Source: Utricularia gibba (lineage: Eukaryota > Streptophyta > Magnoliopsida > Lamiales > Lentibulariaceae). Taken from it: a stretch of DNA of 64,000 nt. The notes beneath the pieces were generated by a model. That model did not search any database. It was not told the origin of the DNA and saw nothing but the letters and a program-made list of their open reading frames with translations. Both the position numbers and the translations under genes were made by a program. The stretch spans positions 1,984,001 to 2,048,000 of the forward strand of contig CM007991.1 in the NCBI GenBank assembly GCA_002189035.1, read 5' to 3'. Shown one piece after another: positions 49,195 through 61,877 of the stretch; within the stretch, counting starts at the first letter, position 1; every line of letters begins with the position of its first letter.

Positions 49195-51366
49195 TCATGG
49201 ATTTGGTTCCAGAGTGTTTGGTGAATCCCAGGAGACTTGTATCTTTGACCATTTGGTGAACTTGGACAGCAGCAGAAGTCCTGTTGTCTGAGCTGCAAGC
49301 CCACAGATCAGCCCCATCCACAGCCCCTGATTCATGCAGTTCAAGGTTACCATCAATGCATTCCAATGCAGTTCAATGAATGGCTGCTAACAAGTTAGCA
49401 GTCCCAGTTATGGTTTCTTGAATGGTACCTTGGCATAGAGTTGAAGCTTGAAGCCAAGAACAGTTGCAATAGGCATCCCGATGAGGTAGAACGTTGCTAG
49501 ATTGATGTAGACCACCATATGCTGCCACCCGCAGCCTCTGGCGACGCCTGAAGAACACCAGAGTAGGCAGTGAGTGTCATCAGAAATGATTCCATGGTGA
49601 CGAGTCACGGGAGTTTCATTCGCGAACCTGATAATATCCCTTGGACAAAATCGCATGAGATGGACAAAACCAACAGTGGAGTCATTGTCCCAAATGCGTG
49701 GATGATAGTGGGGCTACTGCTGAAAGATGCTGCCCATAGAACATGGCCAAAGGAAAGAGCCAAAATGATGACAAGCGCAAGTAGAACAGTTAGCTTGAGG
49801 CTGACTGCCATGGCCCATTTTGCCACGTCAGGTTGTCCGGCTCCCAACGCATTTGAAACTCTTGTGCTGTGAAAATCCATGGAAGAAACAACATCCTGAG
49901 ATGGAATGACTTCCAAGAATCAAAGAGAAATTAGGCTTTGTACCTTGCTGCAGCACTCAGTCCATATGCAAACATGTATGCAATGGCTTCTGTATTGACA
50001 CTGTTTAGAGTAGCGTTTCTGAGTCAAAATAGAGCCAGATATGTGAATTAAAGTTCAGTTGGAGAGCAAGTTCTTACCACATTGCGATGAGGGAAGTTGT
50101 TATTTCCGGGTTCGGCATCAGCCCCGCCAATATAACAAGACCCTCAAAAGCCCAGTACTCCAGGCTGATAAAACATGCCAAAAACATGTGCTTAGTACTG
50201 AAATATTACCAGCAATCAGAGTTAACTAGCAGGTTGTGCTTACCACACCATGGCAGCAGAAGGCAAAGCCAACTTCAAGTTTGTAAACACATGGGAAAAG
50301 GACTCGGAAGTGAGGCCCTCCCATGTTCCTCTTAATTTATCTGCCTTGATAACATATGCAACTAGCAGCAACACTGAGATCCACAATGAAATAGACACTG
50401 CCAATGGAGCTCCGCAGTATCCTAATGTGGTATAGTTAACTAAAAGATATGCAATCCCAACGTGCAAAGCAAGAGAAATCACGGAGAAGACAACCATTGG
50501 AAAAACAACAGACTGTGCCTGCAGAAACCTCAAGATGTTTTGCAAGAGTCCATATGCAAGCAACCCTGGGATGAGGTACTTGAGATATAGACCAGCCTGA
50601 TTTGCTATTTGAGGATCTTGATGCAAAGCTACAAGAATAATATCCGAAAACCACCAGATAACGGATACAATGACGCTGAAGATGAGAGTTATGATGCAAG
50701 AAGCTTGAAGATACACTCCTAACATCCTATACATTTTTGCGCCAAATCCTTGTCCACACAGCGTCTCGAGTGCTCCACTCAAGCCAACCTGTATCAGAAG
50801 GAGAACAAATTCTAAAAAGAAAGCATTCATAAAAAAGCTATTCATTGATCAGTCAATTCACCACAAGGTGAAGAACTACTAACTTGTTTTAATGCTAATG
50901 CTACGATCTCATAGTTTAAACTTTCAAATAAGTGATTCTCAGCAGGCGGCAGTTGTTGAATCCATAGAAAAACCAGAGCTTTACATCAAATCGGTACAAA
51001 ACTCTCAACCATATTATCATACCTTAAGAGTTTCCCTATAGAAAGTAGACACTACCCAAACAAGATAAATCCAAGCATGGTGTAAATTTGCAGATGGAAA
51101 TTTACCATGAACGTAAGTCCGGAAACAGAAGCCCATGAATTTGCAAGATTTGAGCCAGCGAGCTCAAGATCTCCGAGGTGACCAGCAAACATAACCGAGA
51201 CCAAAGGGATGAAATAGTAAGTAACGTTGGTTATAATCGAGGGTAGCGCCAGCAGTATCTGCACCTTAGCTTCCTCCACATCAATAACTCTGCTCAGCCA
51301 CCTCTCCGACGCCCCCTTCTCCAGCAGCGCCTGCCTCTCCCCTTCTCCACCGCCATCCGATGCCAT
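49195..51366 (-). CDS. MATE efflux transporter (DETOXIFICATION family)
   Basis: Seven exons (51366-51106, 50788-50244, 50164-50078, 50000-49944, 49866-49628, 49547-49429, 49326-49195) join in phase to 479 residues, the usual DTX length. Family marks include [37 protein letters not shown], the [12 protein letters not shown] motif and [20 protein letters not shown]. Twelve hydrophobic helices are expected. MATE proteins export organic cations or secondary metabolites by H+ antiport at plasma membrane or tonoplast. The N-terminus is hydrophilic, with the LLEKG motif typical of the DTX1-19 clade. Substrate unknown. The gene is intact, and its TATA box is at 51425-51431. Confidence 0.92.
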
Positions 51367-52246
51367 ATGCTCTTTTCTAAAAAGAATATATGTGCAAGAA
51401 CGAAGCTTGGTTAGCAACTCAACATTATATAGCACCACTGATCCTCCTTAAGAGCTATCTCCAATAGGTCCGTTACGGTGTCAGCATTCAGCAACCAGTC
51501 AAGTTTAACCATAACTCAAGTTTGCTTTTGCTACTACTGTCTTATGCGACGGAAAAAGTGACTTCTAGCTTGTAGATAGTTTATTCAACTAGCGACAGTT
51601 CCAAAGACAACAATTCCAGCTTCCACAAAAACGTAAATGGGTATGCATATCTCATGCAAAACGTGGTGTATGCATTTTTTGAAAGGTTTGAGTTCTCATT
51701 CTTCCCAGTCATTTGGATTAGGTGTAGAATTAAAAAATGGATCTTGATTTCTTATCCAATGTCATTGGTCGGGCTTTTGACTTTCATTTACACAAAAAAA
51801 GAAAATCATGCCAACCCCGAAATTTTATTAGAGGACAAAACCCACGTGTCAAATTTCCGAAAAAAGAAAGCGTCAATGGGAATGCATATGGTTGCAGAAG
51901 ATATGGTTTGAAGCCTTACGAAAAATCTGCGTGATTAAGGTTAACTGGATAAGCAGGGGAATAAAAACAATGGAGAAGTTAAGTTGGAGGAGACCTGAAG
52001 CCAGGAGAAAAACGCGGGTTCTGGTCTTGCTCATGATTCGCCGTCCAATCACCGGAAAACCCGCTTCGCCGCCCCCATCAACAGGCCCTCTTCTTATTCG
52101 TCGTCGCATTCAAAAATGGCAGACCAAGAAACATTGCCTTCTCTCTTTTTCAACCAGGCTGCGAAGAAGAACCAGAAACCCAGTAGCCAACCCAACAAAG
52201 AAAAGGATTTAATCGCAAAACAGAAACGCCCGTTTTATTCTTCGAA
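51367..52246. other. Divergent promoter region between MATE and RALF
   Basis: The MATE TATA box (TATATAA, minus strand) is at 51425-51431. An ACGTGTC ABRE-like element occurs at 51843-51849. Plus-strand frames at 51654-52212 show no domain. Confidence 0.5.
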
Positions 52247-52567
52247 ATGGCTTTCCGGCTAGGACTTGTATTTCTGATGCTGCTTTTTTTAATGGCCGCC
52301 GCCTCAGTGGCTCAGCCAGTAGACGGCCATGGCCTAGTAGCAGACTCCTTGGAATTATACGAGGTGTTGATGATGGACACCGAATCCGCTCGCAGACAGC
52401 TCGCCGCCGGCCGAGGCGGTTACATAAGTTACGGTGCACTGCAAAAGGATCGGGTCCCCTGCAACGCCCGGGGTCGATCCTATTACAACTGCCGCGGCCA
52501 TGAGAAAGCGAACCCCTACTCCCGTGGATGCACCATTGCCACCAGATGCGCCCGGAACAACCACTGA
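52247..52567 (+). CDS. RALF (rapid alkalinization factor) preproprotein
   Basis: This intronless gene encodes 106 residues. A signal peptide (MAFRLGLVFLMLLFLMAAAS) is followed by an acidic propeptide and the subtilase S1P site RRQL. The mature peptide has the receptor-binding YISYGAL motif, four cysteines in RALF spacing (VPCNARG, YYNCRG, RGCTIATRC), and the YSRGC context. RALFs bind FERONIA-type CrRLK1L receptors with LLG and LRX partners and alkalinise the apoplast, acting in growth and immunity. The mature domain with AAGRGGYISYGAL resembles RALF1/22/23-type peptides. Intact. Confidence 0.95.
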   Translation: MAFRLGLVFLMLLFLMAAASVAQPVDGHGLVADSLELYEVLMMDTESARRQLAAGRGGYISYGALQKDRVPCNARGRSYYNCRGHEKANPYSRGCTIATRCARNNH

Positions 52568-52924
52568 AGCCGCCGCCGCACCAAATGTATCTACATTTTG
52601 TTTTCCAGTTTCCTGTTACATTCATATGTATCTGCATGGCCCCGTGCCGTTGTTCTTAAATACGAAATGCATTGTTTATTTTGTAAAGCTCTCTCTGTGG
52701 GATAACATACGCCGTCTACTTTGATAAAAAAACTACTGACATCATATGGCTTTACGTTCTGAAAAACCACACTGTGCTGCAAGTTACATTCAGAAATCGC
52801 TACAAACAAATGAAGCAAAGTAATGCACCTGAGAAAGTGCAGGGTTCTTGGTTTCTGTTGCAAGAAGATGAGCTGGAGAAGAGGACTTCTCTCTGGCTGG
52901 ATGCGTGTTGGAAACGAGTATTGG

Positions 52925-55900
52925 TTAAAGGGCTATGGCCACATTCCTGAAATCATTCAAGCAAGACTGCAGTAGCTTCTGGCGTTTCTGCAGGGATGCC
53001 CTTTTCTTCTGAAGCTCCTCTATAGCTCCAGGTGTGACGAACATGCTCATGAATTTCTCATCGCTCATGGCGAACAGATCCAACTCCAGGGCTGTTCTTA
53101 GCTGATCTCGGCTGCATCACGAGGAGAAAAAAGATTAGTTGATGAGAGGGGGCTGGCTGCACAATGAGACCAGCAGCCTCAACAAGTGAACTAATACCTA
53201 CCAAGGTGTCAAGAATCCAGAGCTCAGGCTTGCCGCCACCCCTCTCTCGATAAGAACTTCACGGATTCGGGCGAACTGGTGTGCAGTAGATGAACATATT
53301 TCTGCGTAAGCTGACGACCCTGTTTGCGTAAGAACGCCTTCTCCACTGTTCGCTGCAAGGCCACCACCAACTAGACTTCTGTGATGCTCAAAGCTGTTTT
53401 TGTTGTTCACTGTAATTCTCTGGCGCTTCCTTGCTCCAATTTCAGCACCATTTCCGTATTCCTTCTTGATGACATAGTTTGCATCACATGGCTGATCAGG
53501 TGATGGGGTCTCGGGAACAGTTATCTGGCATTCTCTGAAGGGTTCCCTGACACCATTTTCTTTGCTAGGTGTTACTTCATTCTTTTCAGGAGGAACATTT
53601 TCTTCATTGCCATCTGTTAACTCAAGACAAAATGATCCGGGGGCGACTTTGTTTACCCCAGGAACGAAACTGATGAATGCATCACTCTCATGGCAGACCT
53701 GAGAATAAGGGCATGTAACCGAATCAAGATGATGACGAAGTACTTGCTTGCACTGCTTCGAAATATCACTTATGAAGCAGTTGAAAGAATGCCTCAGAGC
53801 AGCGAGAAAGCCCACATATACATCCATATCTCTAGATTGCTGCCCATCTGATGATATGCAAAGAAGTAGGAAGGCGAGTCAGGATACGATACAAAAAAAA
53901 AAAAAAAACGATGGTTTCTACAAGAGGTGAGCGTCCATACATATTGGTTTATGGCGATTTCTTTCTGCGGCAATGTCGAAGAGATTGCATAGCACGAAAG
54001 CAAGTCTGTCACATGCAGTGTCGAGAAGGGGAGCAAGCCAAGACTTAGCCGTGGCACGGGCAATATCTGCAGCAGCATCTGCAATTCCTCGACTCCCCCG
54101 CGACCTCCAGGTGCAAGCAAGATAGTGGCCACCTGAACGTAAGGTGCTTCAAATGTGATAAAAAAAAGTAACAATGGGGTGTAGTTTAGCAGAAGAATAC
54201 CTTCTCTCTGGACACAACTGGGCATTCTACAGAATATGTTGCACGACGAAATTCATGCACCACTCTTCCAAATGCAGCTCCTCCATAAAGACGAAGGGTT
54301 GCGTTGGGAGGCTTTATATCTCCGGAAACACCAGGCCAACCGCCTAGACCACTCTCCAATTTCTCCTCCTGCGTAGTTTTTCCCCACTTCTCTGGTGGTG
54401 GATCGGCTGCTCCATCAAGAACTGATTCCTTCACAAATTGTAAAGGTTGGTATTTTAATACCATGGATGGAACAGAGTATTCAACTGAAGTGGTATTCAA
54501 AAGCATGTGCAAACCAGATGACTGCAGAAAGATGCAGCATAAAGCATAGCAGATCTTCTTATATGAGCAACATCAGATGTAGCCTGAATCCTGCATTCCA
54601 GTTCCTCCAATTCAGTCGTCACTTCCACACAACGCTGTTCCAGCAATGCTAAAGTAGAAGGGGCAGCCTCTTTGTATTTCTTCTGGAGTTGAGACTCTAA
54701 ATAATCGCGGAGACAACTAAAACCAACGTGGGACTTGTACTTATCTTCATCAAAACCACCTTTAACACCATCACGCAGATAGTGCAACACTTCTGCATCT
54801 ACCTGAAGAATTTGTCTGCGGAACTCTTCATTAGTCACTGTGCCTCTTTCCTTCGGAAGAGCCACAAAAAATGGATGAGCATTGTCTCCAAGATAGCCAC
54901 TTGCACTAAGATATCGGTCGACTTCGCTGCGTTCAGAGAATTCCTAGATACAATAAGGCCTTTAATGTTATCCCAGAAAATACTTTCACCAGGATGCTAT
55001 TGGGAAGATATTATAGTGTGCAGCAGCATGAAAAAAAAACGCAACTTGAAGTCAGTACCTACCTTCATACGGTTATCAAATTTGGAAACTACAATAACTG
55101 TTCGTCTGAAAGAAGGATCTATTTCACGAATCGTATCCATCCACAAAGATGAGCACCACTCAACACTGCTTTGTTGAAGAAACAGAAGGATTCTGTGAGG
55201 AGGACTAGCCAGAGACTTCACCATGGACAATATTTCATCAGGTGTACTTACAGGTTCACCCTTCTTCGCCTGTGCGAAATCAAAAGATCAAAAGAACAGA
55301 AAAGAAAAAAGAAAGATTTCATCCAAATTCCTGTTAAAGCTGCATACCTTGAGAACAAATCCTGGGGTATCAATAATGGTGAGATTTGGACAATGAGCAT
55401 ACTCTGCTCTCATGACTATGGGCTTAGAGGAAACGGCACTTCCAGTCTTCTTCAAAAGAGCTTCAGTTCGTATCTTTATGGTGTCTGCTATGCAAGTTGA
55501 AGACACAAAAGGACTCCCATATTCTTCAGATTCTTCATCCTGTTCAGGAAACACGAAACGAAAATGTAGTTTCAGTACACACTTCCGCCGATAGCCCCCG
55601 TTTTCACGTCTCATAATGGTAAAGCTGTTAAAAAGAAGTGACCTGAAAACGACATCTGGGCTCAAGAGCAGTAGCATCATGAATCATCTGCAGAATCAAC
55701 GGGCGGCGGGTACCCATTTCAACTTCTCGAACATTGAATCGGAACCCAAGAAGCGCCTCAAGAAGCGTACTTTTTCCATCAGACTGACCACCCACAGCAA
55801 CAATCTCAGGGATCGGAAGTTTCTCCCCAAATGCGACAGCGGCGGCCTGAAGGCGGTTGTAGGCCTCGAATCTCGCCTTGAATTCGGAAGCACCGGAGCT

Positions 55901-56014
55901 GTTCGCATAATCCTTGGATTGTTGGTGAGAATACCCACGCTTCCTACTCTCTCTAGATGGAGTTTTCGTAGGGGTAGCCTTTAAAGCAGCGATCGCCTCG
56001 CCGGAGTTGGACAT
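52925..56014 (-). CDS. DRP5A: Dynamin-related protein 5A
   Basis: Eight exons (56014-55643, 55539-55348, 55269-55063, 54943-54515, 54421-54201, 54132-53941, 53847-53202, 53111-52925) give about 815 residues, close to Arabidopsis DRP5A. GTPase motifs: P-loop GGQSDGKST, DTPG (G3) and VSKFD (G4), followed by dynamin stalk helices and a C-terminal GED-like segment. DRP5A acts in cytokinesis and cell-plate formation. One G is missing in the five-base run at 54095-54099 (exon 6, ILLAPGGRGG then RGIADAAADIARA). A second missing G is likely at the exon 4 donor near 54514-54515, because the phase of exons 4 and 5 disagrees by one base. Otherwise all junctions agree. Confidence 0.91.
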
Positions 56015-56186
56015 CCTCAAGTAAAGCGGTGCGGCCGCGGTGGCGACGACCGAACGTTAGCAGAAGCGTTGGAACCCACAGTATTTTTTGAATGGCAGGA
56101 TCTGGAACTCGATATTGCCGTTATTCCCCACTTCTCTCTCCAATTTTTGAAAACGAAGAGTCCTTGTAACTTTAATAAAAAAATAT

Positions 56187-56211
56187 TTTATTACCGCAGC
56201 GCGGTAATAAA
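56187..56211. repeat. Perfect hairpin, 11-bp arms and 3-base loop
   Basis: TTTATTACCGC, loop AGC, GCGGTAATAAA, flanked by A/T runs. It lies between the DRP5A start and the S4-gene stop, both on the minus strand, about 110 bases past the S4 stop. Confidence 0.85.
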
Positions 56212-56319
56212 TTATTAAAAAATCACAATTTCATATAATACCAAAGTTGTAGTACAAATGCACATGAGTACAGTATTGGACACCGCGACACGGCGACACT
56301 TGATCCAAGACTCACTCCT

Positions 56320-58425
56320 TCACAAGAACCGGATGATCTCAACGGAATACTTCCCTTTTCGGGTACAGTTGATTTCCCCAATCTACAGATAACGCAGGAA
56401 TACAGACCAGTGGAGCTTTTTGCAAAGAAAAAAACAGTTGGAATGTAGAAGCCACACTAGCTACCTTGAGTCTTCCTTTACCACTAACAGAGACAACATC
56501 CCCCGTTTTCAAGGCTGTATTGCTTTTTTCCACAGTTGCAAAGTTTACACGCACGTCTCCGGCGCTACATTAGCAGAAAAAGCAATGAGCTAGAAGGTAT
56601 ACACAAGGAGATGTGGTAAAGGCTCTCAGCAAATGGGAGGGAGTACATGGATAGATGATCTTTCCATGGGGAGTTTGCTGTACCTGATAAAATCTGCCAT
56701 TTTCGACCGGGAGATCTTGAAACCTGCACTCGCAACTGCATCCAGCCGAAGGGATGCTTCCACTGTCTTTGAGATCTTGGTCCTGTGAAAGACAGTGAAC
56801 ACAGTGTGAATGGCAGCAGATAATCAGGCCGAAGAGGCTGAAGTCATATCCACCTACAACCTTGGAGGTTGGTATTCAAGAGCTTGCAGTGGTATTCTTT
56901 CACAGTTCACTGAAACACTTCCTACCTTCAAAGAGGTAGCACGAACAGAATGTTATTTATGCCCATAAGCACTGAAAGGTAGCATAACACAAGGTACCTT
57001 ATCCAATGTCGACACAAGGAAATCAACAAGTTCTGGAACAACAAGTATGTGCGCCCCCTTTTCTGCCTAGACAAAGAACACAAGAGAAAACAAAGAAGAA
57101 CATGAAATCTCATTCTAACAGTTCATCTCATCGCAAGAATTTTGTGGAAGTCAGAAAAAAAACAGCCATTGGAGTGTTAATACGAATTCAAAAAATCACC
57201 AACCAGAACTATTATGTCTCCAAGTTTTTCTCTCACTATTCCAGTTCCAAGTATTGCCCCGAGGAAGTCACCATGAGAACAAGGTGAAAATTCAAAGTTC
57301 CCTGCGACACTGGTCAAAGCATAAGGATTTCAAAAATCAGAATGAGATTTCAATAAATATTATTCGATGGAAAAACACAATTCAATGAACCTCAAAGCTG
57401 AAACAATTTCTGGATCAGATGTAAACACATCTGGATGTCCAAGTGAAAGGCGGCAACGCTCAGCCTAAAGAACACATGGTGTAAGACAAGATAACCTTTC
57501 ATTTAGGAGCAGCCCTTATTTTCTAACCTCCGGATATCCTCCCTGTGCAACCACTTTCAAATCAGCCAATTTTTCCAGTGCCATCATCGACTCTTTCAAA
57601 ACAGGTGGTGTTAGAAAGTTGGTATGTAAAACTTCTTTTCTCATTGATGCCCGATTTGCCTGAGGAAATCAAATTTAGAGCTCTTAGAATCCAGATAACT
57701 GGAAAGCAAAGCATAGTTGAGTACGCAAACCTCCATAAACTGAATAAACAGCTACCATTTCAAGGATTTTTTTAATTTCTTGCTTCTCTCCCGATCCCTT
57801 AAGAAAAACATCAACTTCACCCTTCACGGCCTGAACTGATCGGCTCACACCTGAATTCTGTGTTGCATCAACCACTTTCGAACTCGTCAAGCCTTGTAAA
57901 AAATAAAATTATGATCAACCTATCAAAAAAATCTCTACAAAATTATCTCCAAAAATGGGAGTGAACAACATTAATGAATTGGAAATGGATGAGCTACATA
58001 ATCATCAACGATTCAAGAACAATCTATCAAAAAAAAAAAAAAATCTATACAAACTCGTCTCCAAAATAGGCATAAACAATATTAATGAATTGGAAATGAA
58101 AGAGCCGCATAATGACCAAAAATTTAAGCCCAGTCCACCAAGATTGCATTTCATAAGCCACCTAAAGCTACAGTACCCAAGAAAACGCTCACTTTCAACC
58201 TAAAATCACCACGTTTTCCCACATTTAACGTATACAGCCTAAACGAGGAACAGTAAAAGGAGCCGAACCAGCAGATGTGGCGGCAAGATGGGAAGCTCCA
58301 AAGGAAGTGAGCCGCATGCAGTAGAGGGGCTCCAAGAAAACCATCCCCCGCCGAAATATAGCGTTTGCCACCCACCCATTGGCCATCGCAGATATTTGCC
58401 ACGGCCCAACGAAAACTGACTGCAT
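56320..58425 (-). CDS. S4 RNA-binding domain protein, plastid YlmH-like
   Basis: Firm exons on the minus strand: 57892-57756, 57659-57528, 57464-57391, 57309-57204, 57066-56998, 56925-56861, 56782-56684, 56564-56465 and 56382-56320, all in phase. Blocks SVQAVKGEVDVFLKG, NFEFSPCSHGDFLGAILGTG and AEKGAHILVVPELV precede the S4 domain (ASLRLDAVASAGFKISRSKM, DVRVNFATVEKSNTALKTGD, VSVSGKGRLK). This is the plant homologue of cyanobacterial YlmH/PSII S4 proteins, probably acting in plastid RNA or ribosome metabolism. Exon 1 starts at 58425 (MQSVFVGPW, Ser/Ala-rich transit peptide). Its end is uncertain: the frame must shift near 58203, consistent with one missing T, and the donor may be at about 58185 or 58170. 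Arabidopsis At1g53120 is the likely orthologue. Confidence 0.85.
57917..58122. repeat. Two-copy tandem duplication in intron 1 of the S4 gene
   Basis: The block ATTAATGAATTGGAAATG occurs at 57970 and again at 58081, and flanking sequence (CTATCAAAAAAA before; CATAAT and CAA after) also matches. The period is about 111 bp, with moderate divergence. Confidence 0.8.
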
Positions 58426-60229
58426 ATTTGCAGCCACTGAGACCCGAATCCTCAGTACCCGGGCTTCCTTTTCATATCCTTCTCTCGTGTTCCAGAATCC
58501 CCCCAGAATTAAAATAAAAATAAAAATAAAAAAATATTAACGCTTGGTCAGGAAAGCCCAATATCATTACTGAAAGCCCATTTATTTAATGGGCTCAGGC
58601 CCTAACACCCCACTTTCTTTTAATGGGCATCCCAACAGGTCCCACATCAAGGTTAATTAATTTATTTCCATTACTTCGCCGAATTTTATAATTATAAAAT
58701 ATAAGCTTTAAAGGAAGGCGGTTGTACGGACCAAGTTCCTTTTTTGTCCACATGGAGTTAATAAACAAAATTGTAAATATTTTAAAAATTAGTATTGAGA
58801 AATGGACGTAGGTGTGAAATATGATAATGTAAACTTTATTATTTAATTACAATAATCTATTTTAGTAAACAGGATTAAAAATATTTAGGATTCTCGACTT
58901 TCGTTCAAATCCCACGTAAAGTTTATTAGATAAATATAATATTTAAAATCATTAAAATTCGATTAATCATCTTTCCTCTTCTTATAATATTATTTTTTTA
59001 TATACTTACTTTTTATAATTTTATATTTTACTTCTACGAACAAAATGCCTAATGTTTTAAAATTAAGATATTCTATCCATTTCAATTCAAATTCATTATT
59101 TTTTATTTGATTCAATAGTTTTTTTTTTAAATTTAAGAAAATTAAAATTTAGAAATATTAAATTTTGACAGCTATTTTTATTTTTCATAATGTTTTACAA
59201 TAATTTAAATTCGATAATGATTTAATTTATTGAAAAATGGGTTCAATCCAAAAATATAAATATATAGAAAAATAAATGGAATGCGATTTGAAAATATGTT
59301 TTTTTAATAATAGTAATATGAAATATGATTTTTTCTTTAAAAAAAAAACCAAGAGTTTGTTTGTTTCTTCGCCATCCCAACAAAACGGGGAACAGAATGA
59401 ATCAATAAAATCACTCCTTGATTTGACGATCTTTCAGCAGAGCTTCCAACAAACAATCTTTGTTGTTGTTGTTTTTATTCACGTATCTGGGGCCATGCCC
59501 TTTTCGTGCCGCTGCAGCGTTAAAAGATAAATGCGAGTTCTCTGTATCATTGCGTTTATCTGCCTCCTCCTCGCTCGCATTTAATCCAATTCTCCGCCTT
59601 TGATCAGGTTATTGCAGGTTTTGTTTTTTTTTTCACGTTTCAGTGCGACTGCTGCATGGAGTTTGTTTTTTCAGTGTGTTTATTAGTGAGCGTTTGAGAA
59701 TATGGGCGTTGCCATGCAATCCGTCAGTCGTGTGGTTGATGATTCATCACGCTCTTTTCTAGGTTTATTTGGGTTGTTTTTGTTCTGGTGATCTGAATCC
59801 ACGTTTCTGTGAAAAAAAAAAAATCTTCTGTTCTTTTTTTTTTTTGGTTTGTTTACCAGCGTTCTGTGCCTGTGATTCATCGTGTGAATTTGACGTGGGA
59901 TTCGTTTTTTGTTTGACATGCTATTGGAAATGGCTTGAAATGATCAAGGTCTGACATTCATGTACATAACACATTTGTGAGAAATCTATATTTGTTCAGT
60001 GGGCATTCTTGTCTTGTTTGCTTATTGCTGTGGTAGATTCGTAAGCTCCTCTGTAACTTCACTTCTGATGTTGTTCATCCCGATAGCTTTAACTGTTGCA
60101 CTCTTTCACCAAATGTTTTGTGGATTCTGGCAGACGATATTGTTGGAACATCAGGGTTGGCTTTTCGGATCATCGTAACCGCTTTGTCCTGAAAAAATGT
60201 TCGATTGTTCATGATAATAAGTTTATGCA
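58426..60229. other. AT-rich divergent intergenic with GlcAT14 leader; no gene seen
   Basis: 58650-59340 is very AT-rich with long T and A runs. 59540-60229 is T-rich and probably carries the leader, perhaps with a 5'UTR intron, of the GlcAT14-like gene. No supported frame. Confidence 0.5.
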
Positions 60230-61877
60230 ATGGTGCAGCCGATGAGCATGGAGAAGAGATGGGTGTTCCCTCTAGTTATTACTTCATTGGTGTGCATTTT
60301 CCTCTTAGCAACCTCTTTCAATGTGGGGCTTTTCTCCTCATTGCACTCGATCCGTTCGTTGTTTCTGAACTTTCCTTCACGTATCATGGTCGATCAGAAT
60401 GAGCCATGCTTTGTTGAGAAAAAGAGTAATCAACCTCCACCGTCTCCTACTCGTCCCTCTACCCCGAAATTTGCATATCTTATCTCAGGGTCTAAAGGTG
60501 ACCTGGAGAAGCTTTGGAGGGTTCTGCTTTCCCTCTACCATCCATGGAACTATTATCTTCTTCATCTGGATCTTGAGTCACCTGCAGAAGAGAGATTAGA
60601 ACTTGTTGCTCGGGTCCGAAGAACTCCTCTTTTTTCAGAGGTTGGAAATGTTTTAACCAACAACAAATCAAACTTGGTCACCTACAGAGGACCTACCATG
60701 GTTTCTAATACACTTCATGCCTGTGCGATCCTTCTAAGGAGGTTTGATGACTGGGATTGGTTCATTAACCTCAGTGCTTCAGATTATCCCTTGGTGACTC
60801 AAGATGGTGGGATAAACATATTTCAGCCTCACTGTCATCGTGCTTTGTATCAATGTCATGCTATCTGATTATGGTTTCCTGCAGATCTGCTTCACACTTT
60901 CTCCGGCTTGAAACGAGAACTGAATTTCATCGAACACACCAGTCGCTTAGAATGGAAAGCGTAGGATGATCTACTTGTTACATGTTTATTCTGTCTTCTG
61001 GTAATGCTGAGTCGTATTTGCTACACTGGTGCTGTTGCAGGATTTACAGGGCGCAGCCGTTGATCATAGACCCCGGACTGTATCACACGAACAAATCAGA
61101 GCTTTTCTGGGTCAACCCAAACAGAAAATTGCCAACAGCATTCAAGCTGTTTACTGGTCAGTTGGTTAACAAAAACACCTCATTCTGTGATGATCAGGAG
61201 CAGATTTTCGATTTTTATTATTCTGATTCTGCATCTGTGCATGTTCTGAGTGAAGTTTCAGTCCATTAATATCAAAAAAGGGTGTCTGTTTCACCCTTTT
61301 GATTCCCATTGTGCTTTCAGAAACAGTGCACTTCCCTTGTTATGTCTGTGAATGACACCAATTTTCACCGGTTGCAGGTTCTGCTTGGATGATTTTATCA
61401 AGAGCATTCGTGAAGTACTGCATCTGGGGTTGGGATAATCTACCAAGAAACCTTCTTATGTACTACGCAAATTTTGTCTCCTCTCCCGAGGGTTACTTCC
61501 AGACAGTGGTATGCAATATCCCCGAGTTCGTGCCAACCGTTGTCAATCATGATATGCACTACATCTCTTGGGATGTGCCCCCAAAGCAACACCCTCGTGT
61601 CCTCTCCCTCAATGACTCCGCCAGATTCATCGAAAGTGGTGCGGCATTCGCACGCAAATTCTATAAGAACACTCCTGTCTTGGATAAGATTGACAAGGAA
61701 CTGCTGAGGAGGAAGAACTGGACCACCCCTGGTGGTTGGTGTGCTGGAGATCAGCTTCCCTGCTCAAAAGTTGGTAATCCTAGAAAACTTTTACCTGGCC
61801 CTGGTGCTCAAAGGCTTGAGAAACTTTTAAGGAAACTGGTTCACTCACCTGAGTTTGCTGCTAACCAGTGTAAGTAA
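60230..61877 (+). CDS. Beta-glucuronosyltransferase GlcAT14-like (GT14, core-2/I-branching family)
   Basis: Four exons (60230-60806, 60885-60960, 61041-61156, 61378-61877) join in phase to 422 residues. It is a type II membrane protein: a short cytosolic Met/Lys/Arg part, anchor WVFPLVITSLVCIFLLATSF, then the lumenal GT14 domain with FAYLISGSKGDLEKLWR, LHLDLES, YRGPTMVSNTLHA, NLSASDYPLVTQDDLL, IIDPGLY, LFTGSAWMILSR and VCNIPEF. Family members add GlcA to arabinogalactan proteins in the Golgi. Three in-frame ATGs (60230, 60242, 60248) are possible; MEKRW at 60248 is the conserved beginning. No indel needed. In Arabidopsis the related gene At1g53100 lies beside SPA4 and the S4 gene. Confidence 0.9.
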
